Shown piece by piece: positions 1-7,832 of a stretch of DNA of 64,000 nt (its first letter is position 1; the number at the start of each line of letters is the position of its first letter). A model generated the notes under the pieces. The model did no database searches, had not been told where the DNA came from, and saw only the letters and a program-made list of their open reading frames with translations. Source of the DNA: Thermogemmatispora sp042408965 (GTDB taxonomy: Bacteria; Chloroflexota; Ktedonobacteria; Ktedonobacterales; Ktedonobacteraceae); the NCBI GenBank assembly GCA_042408965.1, contig JBHOQN010000128.1, forward strand, positions 16,758 to 80,757, read 5' to 3'. Both the position numbers and the translations under genes were made by a program.

Positions 1-60
1 GCGCGCCACCTCTTCCAGCGCATGGGCGAATGCATCACGACAGTCGTAGAGCTGGCTCAT
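1..60 (-). CDS. Transketolase C-terminal subunit, N-terminal 20 residues only (cut by window edge)
   Basis: An ATG on the minus strand at 58-60 opens a frame that runs off the left edge of the window. It begins MSQLYDCRDAFAHALEEVAR. Its start overlaps the stop of the transketolase N-terminal subunit in an ATGA arrangement, which indicates translational coupling. Split transketolases are encoded as an N-terminal (thiamine diphosphate-binding) subunit followed by the pyrimidine-binding/C-terminal subunit, so identity is inferred mainly from position. The visible residues fit the start of such a subunit but are too few to prove it. Confidence 0.75.
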   Translation of the reverse strand, partial: MSQLYDCRDAFAHALEEVAR

Positions 61-896
61 AGAATGGCCCCTCTCAGTTCCTGCAGGGCTGCGCTGACCT
101 CCTCGGCCGTGGGCACGCGATGATGCCAGTCTACGTTGTCGCGCATAAAGGAGACGCCCTGGCCCTTATGCGTATGTGCAATGAGGCAGCGCGGCCGGCC
201 TCCTTCCCAGGCTTCCGGCGCCAGTGCGCTGAGCAGGGCGGCGTAATCATGGCCGTCAACCTCACGCACCGCCCAGCCAAAGGCCCGCCACTTCTCGGCC
301 AGTGGCTCCAGGCGCACGGTGTGCTCGGTGGTATCGCCCTGCTGCAGACCGTTGCGATCAACGATTACGGTGAGGTTATCTAGCTCATAGTGCGCGGCCG
401 TCATTGCAGCCTCCCAGTTGCTCCCTTCCTGCAGCTCGCCATCGCCGGTGAGCACATAGGTGCGCCAGGTGGCTCCGTCGAGCCTGGCTGCCAGCGCAGC
501 TCCCACGCCAATGGGCAGGCCATGCCCCAGAGGCCCGGTGCTGGCCTCAACCCCGGGCACCCGGCTGCGGTCGGGATGGCCGCTGAGACGCGAGAGTGGC
601 TGCATGAAGGTGTCCAGCTCGCTCAGCGGGAGAAAACCCGCCTCGGCTATTGTTGTGTAGAGCGCCCCTGCAGAATGACCCTTGCTGAGAATGAAGCGAT
701 CGCGCTCCGGGATCTGCGGCTGCTGCGGATCGACGTGGAGGACGGCGAAATAGAGCGTGACCAGAATGTCAAGCGCGGAGAAGTCGCCGCCGATATGCCC
801 CAGACCGGCCCGCTGAATCATGACCAGATCTCGTTGGCGCAGGAGATTGGCCCGTCTGCGCAACAGGGCTACCTGCTCTCCACGGTCCAGGGTCAT
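57..896 (-). CDS. Transketolase, N-terminal (ThDP-binding) subunit
   Basis: The 279-residue protein matches the N-terminal half of transketolase. It has the SKGHSAGALY segment, the GSLGHGLPIGVG-like segment (here GPLGHGLPIGVG), and the ThDP/metal motif GDGELQEGSNWEA followed by the DRNGLQQ loop. It should transfer two-carbon ketol units together with the separate C-terminal subunit encoded next. The start overlaps the upstream isomerase stop by ATGA (893-896), and its own stop overlaps the next start, so the three genes form one tightly coupled operon. The length is normal for the split form. The sugar substrate cannot be told from sequence. Split transketolases beside a TIM-barrel isomerase also occur in unusual pentose pathways such as apulose phosphate breakdown. 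Confidence 0.93.
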   Translation of the reverse strand: MTLDRGEQVALLRRRANLLRQRDLVMIQRAGLGHIGGDFSALDILVTLYFAVLHVDPQQPQIPERDRFILSKGHSAGALYTTIAEAGFLPLSELDTFMQPLSRLSGHPDRSRVPGVEASTGPLGHGLPIGVGAALAARLDGATWRTYVLTGDGELQEGSNWEAAMTAAHYELDNLTVIVDRNGLQQGDTTEHTVRLEPLAEKWRAFGWAVREVDGHDYAALLSALAPEAWEGGRPRCLIAHTHKGQGVSFMRDNVDWHHRVPTAEEVSAALQELRGAIL

Positions 897-1891
897 AGCC
901 GCTCTTCTCCATCCATCTGCAGCAGGGTTGCCAGAACCAGCTCCTGGGCCTGTAAGGCATCCTGTCGCTCCTGGGCCTCCTTGAGGGCCGCCAGGTCAAT
1001 GCGGTCGAGCAGACGGTCAAGGGCGCGAATGCGGCGCACGCTGGCCCGCGCCGCCTCAATGGGGTCCTCACGGAAGGGGAATTGATCAAGCAGCAGGGGC
1101 TTTGTCCAGCCAATTCGTCGCACGGCCTGCAGAAACTCCAGGGTCTCGATGAGATGCAGCGAGCCGACGGCCAGATCGTCATCCCACTCACGCCAGTTAT
1201 CGTTGAGTTCTACGCTCGTCAGTTTGCCATGACGTGCGATCAACTGGAGCACATCCGCTGGCGTCTCTCTGGCATAGAGCGAGTGGCCCAGGTCCATGAC
1301 GATGCCGACATTGTCGACGCCCATCTCCTGAATGGCCAGCAGCGTACGCGCCGCAGAACTGAAGACGAGATGCGCCCGTGGCTCCTTGGCCTTGTACTCG
1401 ATCGCATACTGCATGCCAGGATTGGCTTCGGCTAGAGCACGAATGCCGCTGAGGGAATACTCCCAGAGCTGCATGTAGTCGGCCTGGAAAGGATAGTCGT
1501 AGCCATCCTGGCCGGGCCAGAATTTGACATAATCGGCGCCGAGCACCTGCGCGACCTCGGTGGCCCGCTGGCCGAGATCGATGGCTTGCTGGCGTAATGT
1601 GGGATCAGGGTGCGTGAAGCTGCCACGTGCAAAGCGGCGATCGTAGATCACCGGGGTCACGGCTGTGGCCCGCAGGCCATGACGCTGCAGGGTGGCTTTC
1701 ACCTGCTCGGGCGTGAGATCCGCTTCGGGGAAGGGATAGTTGATATCCAGGGCTACCAGCGCGCCAACGCGCCCGGCGCGCTCGATGGCTTCCAGCGTGC
1801 CTACCGGCGGACCATAGGCGTCGGTCGCATAGCGGTCGATAAACTGCCCAAAGAGCCAGATGCCTGCACCAAACTGGAGGCTGTCGCTCAT
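893..1891 (-). CDS. Sugar phosphate isomerase/epimerase (xylose isomerase-like TIM barrel)
   Basis: The 332-residue protein has the features of the AP-endonuclease-2 / xylose isomerase-like TIM barrel family. It contains acidic and histidine metal-ligand segments such as YAIEYKAKEPR, VGIVMDLGHSLYA and SVELNDNWREWDDD. A purine-rich ribosome site (AGAGAGG) precedes the ATG at 1889-1891. It is the first gene of an operon with the two transketolase subunits, which suggests that it feeds a ketose or ketose phosphate to the transketolase. A near-consensus promoter and a double palindrome lie just upstream, so the operon is probably substrate-regulated. The exact sugar is unknown. Confidence 0.85.
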   Translation of the reverse strand: MSDSLQFGAGIWLFGQFIDRYATDAYGPPVGTLEAIERAGRVGALVALDINYPFPEADLTPEQVKATLQRHGLRATAVTPVIYDRRFARGSFTHPDPTLRQQAIDLGQRATEVAQVLGADYVKFWPGQDGYDYPFQADYMQLWEYSLSGIRALAEANPGMQYAIEYKAKEPRAHLVFSSAARTLLAIQEMGVDNVGIVMDLGHSLYARETPADVLQLIARHGKLTSVELNDNWREWDDDLAVGSLHLIETLEFLQAVRRIGWTKPLLLDQFPFREDPIEAARASVRRIRALDRLLDRIDLAALKEAQERQDALQAQELVLATLLQMDGEERL

Positions 1892-1918
1892 TCTAGACCT
1901 CTCTTCACTGAGCTGACT

Positions 1919-1948
1919 GAATAATTATTCACTAATGAAAAAATATTC
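1919..1948 (-). promoter_or_regulatory. Double palindromic operator candidate for the isomerase/transketolase operon
   Basis: A perfect 12-bp palindrome GAATAATTATTC (1919-1930) and a near copy GAAAAAATATTC (1937-1948) lie 18 bp apart centre to centre. They are just downstream of the -10 box and upstream of the start codon. Two in-phase AT-rich dyads over the transcription start are typical of repressor operators. The regulator is unknown and is not encoded next to the operon. Confidence 0.6.
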
Positions 1949-1960
1949 AGCACACTGGTA

Positions 1961-1989
1961 AGTGTAATCATAGGGGGCCTCTCTGTCAA
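1961..1989 (-). promoter_or_regulatory. Vegetative promoter of the isomerase/transketolase operon
   Basis: On the minus strand a perfect -35 box TTGACA (1984-1989) is separated by exactly 17 bp from TACACT (1961-1966), a 4/6 match to the -10 consensus. The expected start falls inside the palindromic operator at 1937-1948. Confidence 0.7.
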
Positions 1990-2152
1990 GAGGGACCGGG
2001 ACCGATGATGGCGCTGGCTTCCAGGTAGCGTGGCCGTTGATGGGAATTTTTTCTCGCTGGCAGCGTATGGTAATGCGGGAACATGATAGCCCGCGCCGCG
2101 ATTTTGTGCTACACTGGCAGCGATCAGACCAGGAAGTGAGGCAGGCAGGTTC

Positions 2153-2776
2153 ATGCACACCCTGCGCGACGATGAGGCGGAACTTATCGCCCGCAGCCAG
2201 AGCGGTGATGCCAGCGCATTTAACGAACTGGTGCTGTGTTACGAGGGCAGCGCCTACAACCTGGCGTTCCGCATGCTTGGCGACCCCGACACCGCCGCTG
2301 ATATTACACAGGAGGCCTTCATCGCCGCCTTCCGTAATATCCACACCTTCCGCGGCGGCACCTCCTTCCGCGCCTGGCTGCTGCGTATCACCACCAACCT
2401 GGTCTACGATTACTGGCGCTGGCGGCGACGCCATCCTGGGGAGTCGCTGGACGGCCTGAACGACGAGGAGAACCCGCCCACTTCCACTGCGCTGAACACG
2501 CTCGCCAGTACCACCCTGGAGAGCAATCCCGAGGCGTTGCTCTTAAACCAGGAACTGCAGGCAGTGATTCAGCAGGGCCTGGAGACACTCGCGCCAGAGC
2601 AGCGTCTGGCGGTGATCCTCTGTGACATCGAAGGCCTCCCCTACGAGGAGATCGCCACTGTCACTCACACCACCCTTGGCACGGTGCGCTCGCGCATCGC
2701 CCGCGGGCGAGCACGGCTGCGAGCCTATCTGGCGCATCACCAGGAACTTTTACCACGCCAGTTTCGTTTACCCTAG
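2153..2776 (+). CDS. RNA polymerase sigma factor, ECF type
   Basis: The 207-residue protein has sigma region 2 (FNELVLCYEGSAYNLAFRML and DITQEAFIAAFRNIHTF) and region 4 (LPYEEIATVTHTTLGTVRSR, a helix-turn-helix), with no region 3. This is the ECF layout. It should direct RNA polymerase to a small stress or envelope regulon. The next gene, 63 bp downstream on the same strand, encodes a membrane anti-sigma factor with a zinc motif, so activity is probably controlled by release from that partner. A candidate extended -10 TGCTACACT ends about 40 bp upstream of the ATG. The linker between regions 2 and 4 is long and rich in Asn, Ser and Thr. Confidence 0.95.
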   Translation: MHTLRDDEAELIARSQSGDASAFNELVLCYEGSAYNLAFRMLGDPDTAADITQEAFIAAFRNIHTFRGGTSFRAWLLRITTNLVYDYWRWRRRHPGESLDGLNDEENPPTSTALNTLASTTLESNPEALLLNQELQAVIQQGLETLAPEQRLAVILCDIEGLPYEEIATVTHTTLGTVRSRIARGRARLRAYLAHHQELLPRQFRLP

Positions 2777-2839
2777 AGACCCGCGAGGGGCGTTTCAAGG
2801 GACGCGCGTCACTACAAGGAGAGTAGGGAGTCAAGAGTC

Positions 2840-3631
2840 GTGGCACAGCAAGATCAGGAGCATCCCACAACCGAGCAGCTTTCTGCCTACATCGACAGGC
2901 AATTGTCTCCAGAGGAACAGGCGTTCTGTGATGCTCACCTGTCGACCTGCCAGCGCTGCCAGGAGAGTCTGGCGGGGTTACGCTCGACTGTGGCCCTGCT
3001 GCAGGCGCTGCCGCGCATGACCCCAGCGCGCACCTTCCGCCTGACGCCAGAGATGCTGGGGCAGGAGCGCAGGACTCCCCTGGCCGCCGAGGAGCAGGCC
3101 AGGGCCAGCGAAGCAGAGCCACGCGCCGTGGTGCGCCACCTTCCTGAGAGGGGTCGACGCAGGTCGAGCACCCCACGCAGCACCCTGCGTAGCACCCTGC
3201 GCGTCCTCAGCACGCTGGCCGCGGTTCTGGCCCTTGTCCTGCTAGCCTCCTCCTTCCTCTCTCTGCCCTCAGGAGGGTCCGCCAACATGACGAGCCGTCC
3301 CGCCAGCCTGGGGGCCACACACGGAACGGCCGGAACAGCCAGCAGTGCAAGCGGTACGCAGCCGAACCTGAACGACAAAGCCGGCGCGACCGACAAGACC
3401 CCGGTACCGGCGACACAGAGGTCCGAGCCAGGGCAGCGCTCGCCCAGTGTCACAGCAGTGCCCCCTTCCAGCGAACCTCAGTTCGGCGCGGAAGAGACGA
3501 GCCCACCCTTCTTCTCTCTGACGGACCTCGGGGCTCCGGGCACACGGCTGATTCTGGGTCTGATCCTTCTCGCTGCAGGTCTCGCCGGCATCGTGGCCAC
3601 CAGGCAGCGCAGCGGCCACATCCCATCCTGA
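2840..3631 (+). CDS. Membrane anti-sigma factor with zinc-binding N-terminus
   Basis: The 263-residue protein starts with GTG; an AGGGAG site lies about 9 bp upstream. The N-terminal domain holds H33-x3-C37-x2-C40 (HLSTCQRC), the ZAS/zf-HC2 signature of anti-sigma factors that bind ECF sigma factors. A basic linker is followed by a membrane segment at about residues 121-143. After it come a Ser/Thr/Pro-rich stretch and a second membrane segment at about 236-256, so the loop between them would lie outside. It is cotranscribed with the ECF sigma gene just upstream and very likely holds that sigma factor at the membrane. The signal sensed by the low-complexity outer loop is not evident. Confidence 0.88.
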   Translation: MAQQDQEHPTTEQLSAYIDRQLSPEEQAFCDAHLSTCQRCQESLAGLRSTVALLQALPRMTPARTFRLTPEMLGQERRTPLAAEEQARASEAEPRAVVRHLPERGRRRSSTPRSTLRSTLRVLSTLAAVLALVLLASSFLSLPSGGSANMTSRPASLGATHGTAGTASSASGTQPNLNDKAGATDKTPVPATQRSEPGQRSPSVTAVPPSSEPQFGAEETSPPFFSLTDLGAPGTRLILGLILLAAGLAGIVATRQRSGHIPS

Positions 3632-3668
3632 GCCGGGGCGTCGTCTCTCGACCACAGCGCCTCGGGGC

Positions 3669-4334
3669 TCAGGAGAGGTTCACTCCGATGGCGGCCAGGC
3701 CCTGACGCAGGCTCTGCGCCGTCAGCTCCGTAATCGCGACGGCGCGCACGATCCCACGACTGTCGATAAAATATGTTGTGGGAATAGCGGTCACATGATA
3801 GGCGGCATTGACGTTGCCTCCGGTATCGAAGAGCAGCGGGTAGGTCACCTTAAAGGCACGTCCAAAGGCAGCGATGTCGTCCCTGGGATCAGCCTGGTTG
3901 ACTCCCAGCAGAATAAAGGCACCATGGGACCCGTACTGCTCGTAGGTACGCTGCAGCAGGGGAACCTCACGCCGGCAGGGATCACAGGACTCCGACCAGA
4001 AGTTCAATACCACCGGATGGCCGCGCAGGGCCTTGAGGCTGATCGTCGGTCCCCCTCTGCCACCAGAGACGGGCAGGGTAAAATCAGGGGCCGGCGTGCC
4101 AACGGCGATCCCAGGCGCGGGAGTCTGCGCTGGCGCTGGCAGCAAGGTCAGCACACTATAGCCTCCCACCAGCAGCGCAACCAGCACCAACACGGCCACA
4201 AAGACCAGGCGAGGGCGATCGCGCGGCCGGCGCACGTGGCCAGCGTAGTGTTCCGCCAGCTCCGCCTCAAATTCACGGCGCTGTTCACGCGCCAGTCGTC
4301 GTTCCTCTTGCTCTTTACTAACAGGCTGCGCCAT
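3669..4334 (-). CDS. TlpA/ResA-like membrane-anchored thioredoxin
   Basis: The protein has 221 residues from the ATG at 4332-4334. This ATG is preceded by GAGAGGGAG; an adjacent ATG lies at 4335-4337. A charged N-terminus and one membrane segment (about residues 43-65) precede a TlpA/AhpC-TSA fold. The fold carries WSESCDPC with redox cysteines C117 and C120, and a late cis-Pro segment IPTTYFIDS. The domain should face outside and reduce disulfides, for example in cytochrome c maturation or protein repair. The frame continues upstream, but the extra residues look non-coding. It ends 38 bp from the convergent anti-sigma gene. Confidence 0.9.
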   Translation of the reverse strand: MAQPVSKEQEERRLAREQRREFEAELAEHYAGHVRRPRDRPRLVFVAVLVLVALLVGGYSVLTLLPAPAQTPAPGIAVGTPAPDFTLPVSGGRGGPTISLKALRGHPVVLNFWSESCDPCRREVPLLQRTYEQYGSHGAFILLGVNQADPRDDIAAFGRAFKVTYPLLFDTGGNVNAAYHVTAIPTTYFIDSRGIVRAVAITELTAQSLRQGLAAIGVNLS

Positions 4335-4385
4335 CATCTCCCTCTCAGTCAACAGGTACAGATTCCTGGAAGCTGCTCTCCTCTT

Positions 4386-4414
4386 ACTATAGAGGAGCTG
4401 AGCGTTTCTTGCAA
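4386..4414 (-). promoter_or_regulatory. Promoter of the TlpA-like gene
   Basis: On the minus strand TTGCAA (4409-4414) is followed after 17 bp by TATAGT (4386-4391), 52 bp upstream of the chosen start codon. Confidence 0.6.
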
Positions 4415-4527
4415 CGGCCAGAGGAGATGAGGGCGGGTTGTTGCAGCACGGCCTCCTGACCTCTCTGGCTGGTCTCCCCAGGAGGCGACGACGAGCCTGC
4501 ACGGGTGCAAGTTCTCACAAGTTTTTG

Positions 4528-4533
4528 TATAAT
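4528..4533 (+). promoter_or_regulatory. Candidate -10 box for the seven-TM protein gene
   Basis: A perfect TATAAT lies 80 bp upstream of the start at 4614, with only a weak -35 (GTGCAA at 4505-4510, 17-bp spacing). It is divergent from the TlpA promoter. Confidence 0.45.
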
Positions 4534-4613
4534 CTACACGGTTCACGAACGTTTCTGGTCGTTTTCCAAGGCATTACAACGATGGCTCAGCCTTCGCTTC
4601 GAGAGGCCCCTTT

Positions 4614-5387
4614 ATGAATACCATACGACTGCTCAGCTTTGCTATTGTGAACGTCATTGTGACGGCAGCTTTTGCCGGCGTGGTGCTCGGCCAGTATCTT
4701 CAGCGTCATCGTCCCTACCAGCTCTACTGGTCGCTGGCTCTGGGTATGGCCTTCATCGCCACCCTGGCCTACGTGCTGATGGTCCTGGCCAGCCCCACCA
4801 GCGCCTTCGGGATCGTGCTCTTTCGTATCTACTACATCCTGGGCGCTGCCCTGACCTCGGCCTGGTTGGGTCTGGGAAGCATCGCCCTGGTAGGCGAGCG
4901 TCGCCTGACGACTGTCTCACTGGTTCTGCTCTCCCTGGTGAGCCTGCTGGCGATCTTCTCGATTGGCAGCGCCGGCGTCGATCGCCAGGCCCTCAGCCAG
5001 GTGGCGGGCAGCTCCGGCCGCGGCGTGCTGCAGCTTGGTGCGGGGGTGATCACGATCATTGTGCTCAACAGCGCTGGCGTGGTAGCCGTCGTAGGAGTCT
5101 TGCTCTACTCCCTCTGGAAACTGCTGCGCCGCCAGACCTCGATCGGCGATCTATCAACCAGCCATATTTTCTGGGGCAACATCCTGATTCTGTTCGGCGA
5201 GCTGTTCAACGCCGCCGCCGGGTCTTTCGCGCGCTTCCTGGGGATCGACAGCACCTTCTGGCTCTTCATGGCTCTGGGCTGGCTGATCTTCTTCGGCGGC
5301 GTCCTCCTCACGGGTCGCCGCTCATCGCGGCAGGCGGCGGGTCCACAGCCGATCCAGCAGGCCCAGACAAGTAAACAGCCAGTATAA
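4614..5387 (+). CDS. Membrane protein of unknown function, about seven TM segments
   Basis: The 257-residue protein is dominated by hydrophobic helices, about seven in number, with short polar loops and a polar, Gln-rich C-terminal tail. I recognise no catalytic or transport motif. The ATG has an AGAGG site 8 bp upstream. The layout resembles the 208-residue membrane protein encoded at 47018-47644, since both have a tidy array of single helices like the 7TM sensor modules. This is only a similarity of architecture. It is divergent from the TlpA-like gene and convergent with the HtrA gene. Confidence 0.75.
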   Translation: MNTIRLLSFAIVNVIVTAAFAGVVLGQYLQRHRPYQLYWSLALGMAFIATLAYVLMVLASPTSAFGIVLFRIYYILGAALTSAWLGLGSIALVGERRLTTVSLVLLSLVSLLAIFSIGSAGVDRQALSQVAGSSGRGVLQLGAGVITIIVLNSAGVVAVVGVLLYSLWKLLRRQTSIGDLSTSHIFWGNILILFGELFNAAAGSFARFLGIDSTFWLFMALGWLIFFGGVLLTGRRSSRQAAGPQPIQQAQTSKQPV

Positions 5388-5523
5388 GCAGGGGAGGCCA
5401 GGAGGCACGAGGTTTCTCACAACGGGCTCCTGCAGAGCGCGTTCAGCCTCCTGCTCCACGCCGCCCTCATCCTACCTTCCCTCACCCGGGAGGACGCTCC
5501 TCATCACCATACCAGGCACCAAA

Positions 5524-5575
5524 GGATGAGCCGGCCACCGCTCGCCACGCGCGGTACGGTTGGCTCGGCTCATCC
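5524..5575. terminator. Hairpin between convergent genes, no U-tract
   Basis: GGATGAGCC (5524-5532) pairs perfectly with GGCTCATCC (5567-5575) across a GC-rich loop. It lies in the 266-bp gap between the convergent seven-TM gene and htrA. The rest of this gap shows nothing else. Confidence 0.45.
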
Positions 5576-5653
5576 CATGCGCACCGTCGAGCACCACGCT
5601 GGAGGAACGCAGGGCTTCCGCCAGGTTTGCGTTAAGGAGGTTGGCTATCGTAT

Positions 5654-6928
5654 TTAGCTGCCGGCCTGTAACTCGCCCAGCATCACCTGCACCGTCATCT
5701 GCTGACTGCCGCGATAGACTGTCACCTTCGCGGTCTGACCGGGGCTTTCGTTGACCAGGATATCGCTGAGGGTCTGATTATCCGTAACCTTCTGCCCATT
5801 GATGGCAACGATGATATCGCCAGCGCGCAGACCCGCCTGGGCCGCCGGACCATTGGCGGTCACGGAGACAATCAGCGAGCCATAGTCGATGGGCAGGTTA
5901 TCCTGAGCGGCCAGTTCGGGGGTGACGTTGGCGACGCTTACCCCGAGGGCTGCGCGGCCGGTATGGGTTACCTGGCCCGTGGCGATGATCTGCTGCGCGA
6001 TGAAGCGCACGCGGTTCGAGGGGATGGCGAAGCCCACACCGTTGGCGGGCGTATTGAACTCAGGGTCGATGGCCGCCAGGGTGGGAATGCCGATCACGTT
6101 GCCAGAGAGATCGACCAGCGCCCCGCCGCTATTGCCCGGGTTGATCGGCGCATCGGTCTGGATCGCATTCGGGATGGTCGCGCTCCCCTGGCCCTGCTCG
6201 GAGACGGTGCGGCCGAGGGCACTGATGATGCCATGCGTCACGGTCTGTGTCTCACCCAGGGGGTTGCCAATCGCCAGCACCTCCTGACCGACCTGCAGCT
6301 TGGAGGAATCGCCGAGGGTCGCTACAGCCATGTGCGTCGGCGGATTGATCTTCACCACGGCCAGATCATCGGCGGGATCGGTCCCCGCAATCTGGCCCGC
6401 CAGGCGTGTGCCATCAGACATCACGACCTCGAGCTGCTGCGCATTTTCGACCACATGATAGTTGGTCACGATATAACCACGCTTGTCAATAATCACCCCT
6501 GATCCGATCCCGGAGGAGCCGCTGGCAGTTGTCACATTGATCTGCACCACCGCGGGCTGGACCCTGGCGATCGCCGCCTCACGGGCCTGCTCTGCTGTCG
6601 TCACCACGCGCGTGGTCGGCGCGCTAGTGCCGGTCTGCAGGGTTGCGGAACTGGCGCCGTTGGCATTGCCAAACTCCCAGCCGGCGGCGAACATCAGTCC
6701 CCCAAAGAGGACGGCCAGCACCAGCGTAATCACCACCGCTTTGAAAGAGGAGCGGCGGCGCGGCGCCGCTGGCACGACTGGCATGCCGCCAGGATAGGCC
6801 CCCCCTGGAGGCAGCGGTGGCGTCCCCAGGCCGGCGGGCGGCTCACTATAGGGCTGATAGGCAACGTAGGTCTGCTGGCTATGGGGATCAGAAATCCCTA
6901 TCTCATCGTCTGCGTGCGGATTATACAT
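5654..6928 (-). CDS. DegP/HtrA-type serine protease with PDZ domain
   Basis: The protein has 424 residues from the ATG at 6926-6928, with GGAGG 10 bp upstream. A longer in-frame start would add 12 poorly supported residues. A proline-rich cytoplasmic tail (residues 1-60) and one membrane helix (about 62-83) precede a trypsin-like domain. The catalytic triad is H158 (TNYHVVEN), D188 (DPADDLAVV) and S267 (NPGNSGGAL). A C-terminal PDZ domain (about 325-415) holds the GLRAGDIIVAINGQKV motif. It should degrade or chaperone misfolded exported proteins on the outer face of the membrane. An inverted repeat lies over a candidate -10 box about 190 bp upstream. Confidence 0.95.
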   Translation of the reverse strand: MYNPHADDEIGISDPHSQQTYVAYQPYSEPPAGLGTPPLPPGGAYPGGMPVVPAAPRRRSSFKAVVITLVLAVLFGGLMFAAGWEFGNANGASSATLQTGTSAPTTRVVTTAEQAREAAIARVQPAVVQINVTTASGSSGIGSGVIIDKRGYIVTNYHVVENAQQLEVVMSDGTRLAGQIAGTDPADDLAVVKINPPTHMAVATLGDSSKLQVGQEVLAIGNPLGETQTVTHGIISALGRTVSEQGQGSATIPNAIQTDAPINPGNSGGALVDLSGNVIGIPTLAAIDPEFNTPANGVGFAIPSNRVRFIAQQIIATGQVTHTGRAALGVSVANVTPELAAQDNLPIDYGSLIVSVTANGPAAQAGLRAGDIIVAINGQKVTDNQTLSDILVNESPGQTAKVTVYRGSQQMTVQVMLGELQAGS

Positions 6929-7101
6929 GGGAACACAACCTCCGTCTATACTCTCTCCCGACACGGTTCTCTATAATACTAATAGAAGCTTCACACCGAC
7001 ACATCGGAGCAGCTCCTTTCAGAAGGCCAGCGCCTCGGCAGCCGCCCCGGTGCTTGATACAACAACTGGATCATGCCCCGCGAGCAGGAACTCGCAACGT
7101 T

Positions 7102-7124
7102 CTCGCTACTCGAACTATAGCGAG
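7102..7124 (-). promoter_or_regulatory. Inverted repeat over a candidate htrA promoter
   Basis: CTCGCTA-N9-TAGCGAG is a perfect 7-bp inverted repeat. It contains, on the minus strand, the -10-like box TATAGT (7114-7119). The -35 is not clear. Its place upstream of a stress protease suggests an operator. It is not a CIRCE element, because the arms do not match. Confidence 0.45.
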
Positions 7125-7172
7125 ATATATTCAAAGAATCCTTAGAGATTTGTAAAAAAAGCGTAAATAATG

Positions 7173-7207
7173 GCAGTGTGAGGCCCCCTCCTCACACTGC
7201 TTTTGTG
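7173..7207 (-). terminator. Terminator hairpin of the XRE gene
   Basis: GCAGTGTGAGG (7173-7183) pairs perfectly over 11 bp with CCTCACACTGC (7190-7200). TTTT follows on the plus strand. On the minus strand a T7 run follows about 12 nt later. It lies about 80 bp after the stop of the minus-strand XRE gene and may act in both directions. Confidence 0.6.
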
Positions 7208-7278
7208 CGTTGATGCGTGTTTCATGTGTTAGCTGGCAGGTCCTCCCCCACCGTGCCACCATTTGTAAACAGATCTGG

Positions 7279-7494
7279 TCAGTCATCTGGATCTGGCAGT
7301 TCCTCGAAGAGGACCTCGATGGGCACGCGCAGGGCTTTCGCAACGGCAGCCAGCGTGGGGTACGTCGGTTTATAGATGTCCAGTTCTTTGATCAATTTGC
7401 TGATCAACTGATCCTGTACGCCTGATTCCCGAGCCAGCCACGACTGTGATCGGCCCTTTTCTTGCAGCACTTCCCGCATCCGTAGTCGGTACAC
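7279..7494 (-). CDS. Small XRE-family helix-turn-helix regulator
   Basis: The protein has about 71 residues from the GTG at 7492-7494, which has GAGGG 7 bp upstream. A frame opening at 7539 would add 15 residues but has no ribosome site and crosses a TTCGG tandem repeat. The HTH reads SQSWLARESGVQDQLISKLI and is followed by PTLAAVAKALRVPIEVLFEE, the usual end of a Cro/CI-like domain. It is likely a DNA-binding repressor with no effector domain. The 18-bp perfect palindrome at 7670-7687 in the adjacent intergenic region is a candidate site. Confidence 0.85.
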   Translation of the reverse strand: MYRLRMREVLQEKGRSQSWLARESGVQDQLISKLIKELDIYKPTYPTLAAVAKALRVPIEVLFEELPDPDD

Positions 7495-7669
7495 GTGCGT
7501 TCCCTCGTCTTCGGTTCGGTTCGGTTCAGCGTGGTACATACGTCGAGGGTAGTGGATGCTGACATGGAGTACCAGCCCTTATCTGATGGGATCATCCACG
7601 AACCATATAAAATGTATCGTACACGCTATCGTTCACCCGTACATCCCGCTTCTCAAGGGGGTTGAGGGG

Positions 7670-7687
7670 ACACGGTGTACACCGTGT
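7670..7687. promoter_or_regulatory. Perfect 18-bp palindrome, candidate operator
   Basis: ACACGGTGTACACCGTGT is its own reverse complement. It lies between the divergent XRE and TPR genes in an otherwise unremarkable 340-bp gap. It is a plausible binding site for the neighbouring XRE regulator. Confidence 0.5.
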
Positions 7688-7832
7688 AAGTCCAGAATCT
7701 GCTCGCCGTCTCAGGAGGCACACCCCCTGCCTCTTGCCCTGATGCTCGGATAATGAGATAATGGCACCCACAGACAGCGGGGCACTGGCACGCAAGGTCT
7801 GAGAGAGAGAAGCCGTTTGAGGCAGAAGAGGA

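Noticed and set aside
390..1085. Long plus-strand open frame opposite the transketolase and isomerase genes
   Set aside because: It is antisense to two well supported enzymes, has chance-like Arg/Ser composition, and has no ribosome site.
4505..5374. 289-codon plus-strand frame overlapping the seven-TM gene
   Set aside because: It begins before the promoter and reads the membrane gene in the wrong frame, giving a Pro/Arg-rich product.
7102..7124. CIRCE element upstream of htrA
   Set aside because: The spacing of nine fits, but the arms (CTCGCTA/TAGCGAG) are not the CIRCE arms TTAGCACTC/GAGTGCTAA.
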